A stretch of DNA of 5,990 nt, taken from positions 1-5,990 of the forward strand of contig CAJTZB010000152.1 in assembly GCA_910583815.1 (NCBI GenBank), read 5' to 3'. The notes below the pieces were generated by a model. That model had not been told where the DNA came from and searched no databases. It saw only the letters and a program-made list of their open reading frames with translations. This DNA is from an uncultured Lachnospiraceae bacterium. GTDB lineage: Bacteria; Bacillota; Clostridia; Lachnospirales; Lachnospiraceae. Positions within the stretch are counted from its first letter, which is position 1, and the number at the start of each line of letters is the position of its first letter. Of the stretch, positions 5,774-5,990 are shown piece after piece. Both the position numbers and the translations under genes were made by a program.

Positions 5774-5990
5774 ATGGCGTTTGCGAAATTCATAGTTTTC
5801 TAAAAATTTAAGTTGGATTCCGATAAATTGCGGCGCTGTGATTTTGGTCCTGCAGGTGACGATAGGCAGATTAATCGGGTGCGGAACAAAATCGAAAAAT
5901 CAACGTGTCGCCGCAGGAGCAGAACATCAGCACGCAATGTTTGAATCTTATGTAAAATTTATAAAATAACCGAGTTTTGCAAACGCCTAT
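5774..5990. mobile_element. MITE-like or fold-back element with long imperfect inverted repeats
   Basis: The outer ends are perfect inverted repeats, GGCGTTTGC (5776-5784) and GCAAACGCC (5979-5987). The match continues inward: GGCGTTTGCGAAATTC at the left agrees at 14 of 16 positions with the reverse complement of the right end. With small gaps the arms align over about 75 bp, through GATTC, ATTGCG, GCTG and TCCTGC (left 5848-5853, right GCAGGA 5913-5918). By eye about two thirds of aligned bases agree. The roughly 60-bp centre is less symmetric. No ORF of useful size lies here on either strand, so it is not a complete insertion sequence. It could be a non-autonomous element moved by a transposase elsewhere, or a decayed insertion-sequence remnant. 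No clear target-site duplication is seen, and the right flank lies outside the window. I cannot name a family. Confidence 0.5.

Overview
The window looks like a chromosomal stretch of a low-to-moderate GC Gram-positive bacterium of the Clostridia, most likely a gut Lachnospiraceae-type organism. That placement is inferred from the sigma-A-type promoters, AGG-rich ribosome binding sites, intrinsic terminators with T tracts, a T-box leader and the style of the small membrane proteins. No marker gene fixes the species. All recognisable genes are on the + strand.

Layout. (1) Positions 2-922: the 3' part of a gene entering from the left edge; it encodes a beta-rich protein I do not recognise. (2) 1021-1737: a single-pass membrane protein with an outside domain, probably co-transcribed with the first gene. 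(3) 1738-1930: a compact intergenic region with a consensus-like promoter, two near-perfect hairpins, the second an intrinsic terminator (together an approximately 83-nt small-RNA candidate), then a separate strong promoter for the next operon. (4) 1931-5408: a tight three-gene restriction-modification operon of M-R-M form: a cytosine-C5 DNA methyltransferase, a protein with a C-terminal DUF3883-like PD-(D/E)xK nuclease domain, and a second, only distantly related cytosine-C5 methyltransferase. (5) 5442-5757: promoter and full T-box leader with stem I landmarks, antiterminator and terminator, normally placed upstream of an aminoacyl-tRNA synthetase or amino-acid gene. (6) 5774-5990: a non-coding imperfect inverted repeat of about 217 bp, looking like a MITE or other fold-back element, lying where the T-box target gene would be expected.

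How it works together. The two methyltransferases would protect host DNA from the nuclease. Two unrelated C5 enzymes with one nuclease is the arrangement expected for an asymmetric recognition site, with one enzyme per strand. No controller (C) protein gene is visible. I see no strong terminator between the operon and the T-box promoter, so transcripts running on from the operon would meet the T-box terminator. The most unusual points are the DUF3883-type nuclease between two divergent methyltransferases, the small-RNA candidate in front of the operon, the conflict between specifier and discriminator signals in the T-box, and the inverted-repeat element separating that T-box from any gene.
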